Shown here: positions 61,201-64,000 of the stretch, piece by piece
Numbering within the stretch: position 1 is the first letter of the stretch
Layout of the letters: every line of letters starts with the position of its first letter
Origin: Salvia splendens
Lineage: Eukaryota > Streptophyta > Magnoliopsida > Lamiales > Lamiaceae
NCBI RefSeq assembly: GCF_004379255.2
Contig: NC_056046.1
Location: forward strand, 11,098,001 to 11,162,000
DNA length: 64,000 nucleotides
Reading direction: 5' to 3'
Translations under genes and position numbers: made by a program
Notes under the pieces: generated by a model
Seen by the model: the letters and a program-made list of their open reading frames with translations, nothing else
Told to the model about the DNA's origin: nothing
The model's database searches: none

Positions 61201-62117
61201 ATTTTGTGTGTTTTTTTTATTTTGTGTGTTTTTTTATTTTGTGTGTTTTTTTATTTTGTTTTAATTTTAATAAAGTGTGTTTGTTTAAATTGAATTGGGT
61301 TTAAAAAAAAAATTATAAATTAAATTGAATGAATAGTAATTAAGAGACGGTATAGAGACGGTTAAGAGACGGAGCGTTGCAGGTTCCGTCTCTTAGTTAA
61401 GAGATGGAGGCAAAAAGGACAGTGGGGCCCTCAAATAGTGCCCAAATAGTAGTTAAGAGACGGTTTAAGAGACGGTATAGAGACAGCGTTGTGGATGGCC
61501 TAACCCACTTACAACAGCAGACACAGCCTGATCATCTATCAGCAATGAGTGAAACTGCTCTACTATCAGCAATGAGTAAAGCTACTCTACTAAAAGATAC
61601 TGTATATCCTACATTTTGGGCAAACACATGAAAGCCATCAGGCAGAGTCCTGATCACAGTGCAGGATGGCAGTTAGAAAAACGTAGATCTACTTCGCTAT
61701 CATGCAAACCCCTCCTAGATTGCACGGCTCCAATAAAAACGCAATGGCTACGCAGGCTATTTTGTGCATAAATCACATATTTTACCCATTTCAAGTATAT
61801 ATTTTTCAAGTGATGCAGCTATCCAACTACATTGTTACGCATATTTCTATACCTTGAATATTGCAGCCACTACAGTGATAAACAACGGCAAAACATAATG
61901 TGCTCAATTAATTCAATCGATATCACAAAAATTACAAAACAGCTGCAAAACATACCTCGCGGGGGTGAGTAGAATAAGGATGGCTAGAGTATCTAGATGC
62001 TTCTAAAGCATCTTCGAGGTCGAGCTGCACACCAATTTCCCTGCTAATGCGATCGGAAACGATCAGACCCGCATTGGTGACGTCTCGCATCACTACCTCA
62101 TTCTCCCAAGCAACCAT
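49289..62117 (-). CDS. NUP155: Nuclear pore complex protein NUP155
   Basis: There are 14 exons on the minus strand: 61956-62117, 57507-57676, 56340-56466, 54922-55184, 53150-54794, 52857-53069, 52448-52695, 51953-52364, 51855-51878, 51585-51781, 50988-51345, 49932-50150, 49499-49827 and 49289-49406. They give one frame of about 1494 residues, close to the usual 1460 in plants. The start was set at ATG 62117 (MVAWENEVVMRDV). The N-terminal beta-propeller is marked by WPPLVEVVDTWELPPVLIERY, GIFPEIRRAWASVDNSLFLWR and FLAGRDGHVYELQY. The C-terminal alpha-solenoid is marked by YYTGPDGRGTVDDIS, VPESADLPTVCKRFEDLR, ELLARYYVLKRQHVLAA and PYNEYAVPFELWE-like helices. NUP155 is a scaffold nucleoporin of the inner ring, linking the pore to the membrane. 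Intron 1 (4.28 kb) holds a Harbinger element. Confidence 0.95.
58155..58226. repeat. Three tandem copies of a 24-bp unit
   Basis: The 24-bp unit GATACACTAGACCACAACTC plus TTTA is repeated three times in NUP155 intron 1. The third copy has a changed end. Confidence 0.9.
59958..61160 (+). CDS. Harbinger ORF1, Myb/SANT-like DNA-binding protein, intact
   Basis: The open frame is 400 residues and unbroken. It has a Gly/Ser/Gln-rich N-terminus with GGGGRGGGGGR repeats and an acidic stretch (EDEEEEEEE, about residues 111-119). The Myb/SANT-like region covers about 125-200 (METMAVYNAWITVSYDPIVGNQQ, CFWEKVVEVYHQIKPN, RVDRQVKKFCGIY). The C-terminal domain includes FRFVDVWRAVKDEERW, a basic stretch (RRRRPQGTKAAKAARARKD) and an exact in-frame 21-nt duplication giving MTATMAD twice. 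By analogy with PIF/Pong ORF1 it would bind element DNA and assist the transposase. It is not a NUP155 exon: it lies on the opposite strand. Confidence 0.88.
   Translation: MSGEGEGNYGGSGSGGWDLNSFGDWENMINTLGGGGSSTPGTQGSATPGGYQPPNFDLDAYVRPNVPRFSQGLSQIQEDFPVDPTPGVGRGGGGGRGGGGGRGSVQPQTGEDEEEEEEEDLGRHPYNNLETMAVYNAWITVSYDPIVGNQQTRKCFWEKVVEVYHQIKPNRSRKRTVKMICCHFDRVDRQVKKFCGIYLAEEARYQSGATATDILTSALRAYYQDEGHQFRFVDVWRAVKDEERWAGGFRSSSGSNSKRTKHTASGQYSSSAGASGGDTAEGISQHDAESQEFVGTVGDAGGSASRRRRPQGTKAAKAARARKDRGESSQPASGSGSRGGSDTLMVAYMTATMADMTATMADTSRFSHSQYAAWWNGIVHMAAQLGLPTPPQPRPPPEDD
61175..61262. repeat. Tandem TTTTTATTTTGTGTG repeats
   Basis: About five copies of a 17-18-bp T-rich unit ending TTTTGTGTGT follow the ORF1 stop codon. 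This is probably a low-complexity expansion in its 3' UTR. Confidence 0.85.
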
Positions 62118-63795
62118 CTTCAACTAGAAACGAAGTAATTCGAACTATTTAACCAAATCCCTTTGACTACGACCGTGAGAGGTTATGAAATCAAGTTGAA
62201 AATTAGGCCTTGAAAAGCAACACTGCAAATTCAAGCCCTAGATGGGCTAGTATGGAATATTCTGTGGACTGAGGGGAAATGAAGCAAGTTATTTAATTTT
62301 CTGGTGTGAAGAGAAATTGGAAAGGGGGGATTTAGGAGGTGGGTTTTTGGAGGGATTAGCGAATTAGGGTTTTTGGCTTTGGCGGTCGAATTAAGCTACT
62401 TTCAAAACCAAACGAGAAAATTGAATTGAATCTCATTGGATTATTCCGATTTATTGGAAAATAGTTTTCGTAATTTTAGAATATACTCCTACCAATTTTA
62501 TTATTTCTACCACATACCAAAAGACTCGGTGAGGTGAAATAAATTTTAGCCTGTGATTAATTTTTCATAATAAATTTATAATTTGTGTTTGCTTGATATG
62601 CATTGACAAGAAAATTGAAAGATGAATAAAATAAATTTTTTGGTTATGTTTGTTTGCCGTAAAATTAATGCTTTTAAGGAAAATAAATGATTATGATTTT
62701 TGGGAATATGATTTTAAAGAATAAGATTTCTGAGATTTTTTATTCCAAGGAATGTGAATTCTATAAATATAATTCTAGGGAAATATGATTATTGTGTTTG
62801 AAAATATGTAGGGATTATGTTACTATAATTTTTATTTACTTAAAATAATCAAATATATTGAAAGTTCTACAAAAGACATGATAAAAGATTATTAAAAAAA
62901 ATTGATTGCATTAAAATTAAAAATAGATATAAAAATAATGGTACTATAAAATAATTTAGAAATACTCAACGTTAAAAAATTATACATACAACTTAGTTTC
63001 AAATATATGCCAAAGAATCATGGGAGAGTCTTTAAATTAAACAAAGCTTGATTTCAAAAATAAATACAATAGCAAATGAAAAACATACAAAAGAAAATAT
63101 TTAATTGATAAAAATAGAGAACAAAATTGAAAAATAGCAAAATTTTGCTCTCTGCAATATATATAGAGAAGAAAAGAGGCGAAATTATGAAATTCAAGCT
63201 GCCTAGAATATGCTCGCGGCATTATATATGGTCAATTCAACAAGAAACTTGTACTAATAAATTATTCATACGATCGATATGAATTTGCATATTATAACAC
63301 ATGTACATTATAGTAGTAGTATATAATTGATTGAGAACTTAATTTAGATAAATCACTCTTAGCAAGTGATTGAAGTTTTGGAGCAATCAAACGACTGACA
63401 TCAAAGACAAAAATTGCAAAAAAAATGAATTGAGAAAAGAAGTTTAACATGAATCACAAGAAGAGAGACTAATATAGACGAATAAGATATTAGAGCGTTC
63501 TTTTTTTTTGCAACTTAGCCCCTCTGAAATTAATTGCAGTGTCTCAAACACAAAAATTTAATACTAGTTTGGAATCATATTACTTTCTGCATTTGGTTAC
63601 TTTCACATACTATAATCCTTATCAAACAAACGGGCCCTTAATGCTTAAATGTATTTAAAGAAACTTGTATCTAAATAAGGACCTCGCCCTACAACAACAA
63701 ACGCCACAAGGATGAAGAAATCGGTGAAGGTTTGCGCAGACGATGCAAAATCAAAATAATTTGCATAAAAAATTATTCTAGTTCATTCAAAAGAT
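62118..63795. other. 5' flank of NUP155 and AT-rich spacer
   Basis: About 62118-62400 is probably NUP155 5' UTR and promoter. The rest is AT-rich. A GTTTGTTTG word at about 62648 and its inverse CAAACAAACGGGCCC at about 63624 may be MITE ends but were not resolved. No gene is supported. Confidence 0.4.
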
Positions 63796-63966
63796 TTAGT
63801 TGCTAGCGAATAAATCATCGTAGCTCGACCCCTCCAACATGATATCGAAGAATTCCATATCATTGCCCAAAGATGGAAGTCCATAGTAGCTCTCAAGCCT
63901 ACATGTATCATTGAGAAAGTAGGATGTATAGTCTGAGAAAAAGCTGGAGTTGTAGAAATTGTAAAA
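63796..63966 (-). CDS. Probable last coding exon of an unidentified gene (partial)
   Basis: On the minus strand an acceptor (ATATATGTTTAG) precedes an open 171-nt frame ending in TAA at 63796-63798. The 56 residues are acidic and aromatic (NFYNSSFFSDYTSYF, DMEFFDIMLEGSSYDDLF), like the acidic C-terminus of a plant transcription factor, but I cannot assign a family. The rest of the gene lies beyond the window edge. Confidence 0.45.
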   Translation of the reverse strand, partial: FYNFYNSSFFSDYTSYFLNDTCRLESYYGLPSLGNDMEFFDIMLEGSSYDDLFASN

Positions 63967-64000
63967 CTAAACATATATCAAATCAATTCTCAATATAGAG

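Larger units (their letters stand above)
59500..61500 (+). mobile_element. PIF/Harbinger element with intact ORF1, in NUP155 intron 1
   Basis: The TIRs are GACCATCCACAACG (left) and GGCCATCCACAACG (right, other strand), with TAA at 59497-59499 and 61501-61503. The left subterminal region is packed with GTCTCG/CGAGAC words and the right with AGAGACGGT words (61340-61490), likely transposase-binding repeats. TATAAATA at about 59848 precedes ORF1. It carries no transposase. It sits in the first intron of NUP155, opposite in direction to that gene. Confidence 0.92.

Noticed and set aside
62118..62123. Two extra N-terminal residues for NUP155
   Set aside because: The upstream codon is TTG. The ATG at 62117 begins the conserved N-terminus.
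62640..63640. Possible 1-kb MITE with GTTTGTTTG ends
   Set aside because: The inverted words are short, the ends are not defined and no target duplication is clear.
1..64000. CRISPR arrays, rRNA or tRNA genes
   Set aside because: The window is plant nuclear DNA. No regularly spaced repeats and no rRNA or cloverleaf tRNA sequence were recognised. The tRNA-Met match at 25226 is a primer-binding site, not a gene.

Overview
The window is nuclear DNA of a flowering plant. It has spliced genes with plant-type introns, plant-specific families (a plant defensin, a patatin-like lipase, a PGG-type ankyrin protein), AT-rich spacers, TA-flanked MITEs, many PIF/Harbinger elements with TTA/TAA target duplications, and a Ty3/Gypsy-type LTR retrotransposon primed by initiator tRNA-Met. 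It looks like a eudicot, possibly an asterid such as a Lamiaceae, but the species is a guess.

Five complete host genes and one edge fragment can be read. A patatin-like lipid acyl hydrolase lies on + at 9796-11938 (7 exons). A small two-exon defensin lies on - at 30254-30584. An ankyrin-repeat/PGG membrane protein lies on + at 34913-37777 (3 exons). A VAC14 homologue, the scaffold of the PI(3,5)P2 kinase complex, lies on - at 38405-46644 (20 exons). NUP155, a nuclear pore scaffold protein, lies on - at 49289-62117 (14 exons, one of them a 24-nt micro-exon). A probable last coding exon of another minus-strand gene sits at the right edge (63796-63966). For all five complete genes the reading frame is continuous across every proposed GT-AG junction.

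The left half is a transposon graveyard. PIF/Harbinger elements lie at 1286-3305 (ORF1 with one in-frame stop), 5121-5975 and 6962-7695 (internally deleted), 12340-about 13090 (transposase start only), 13230-about 14900 (intact DDE transposase, one terminus lost) and 59500-61500 (intact ORF1, inside NUP155 intron 1). ORF1 and transposase are never found on the same element here.

Between 13144 and 29507 lies a decayed second copy of ABCE1/RLI, the ribosome-recycling ATPase. It is split first by the Harbinger transposase element and then by a 12.8-kb LTR retrotransposon (15784-28627) on the minus strand. The two 3.39-kb LTRs differ by about 9 substitutions and two homopolymer length changes. 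The internal region nevertheless has no recognisable gag, has lost the reverse transcriptase catalytic core and carries many stops. The best reading is a recent insertion of an already dead element moved in trans.

The remaining spacers (about 1-1285, 3306-5120, 5976-6961, 7696-9795, 30650-34900, 46700-49288, 62118-63795) are AT-rich and hold MITEs and small repeats but no gene I could support.
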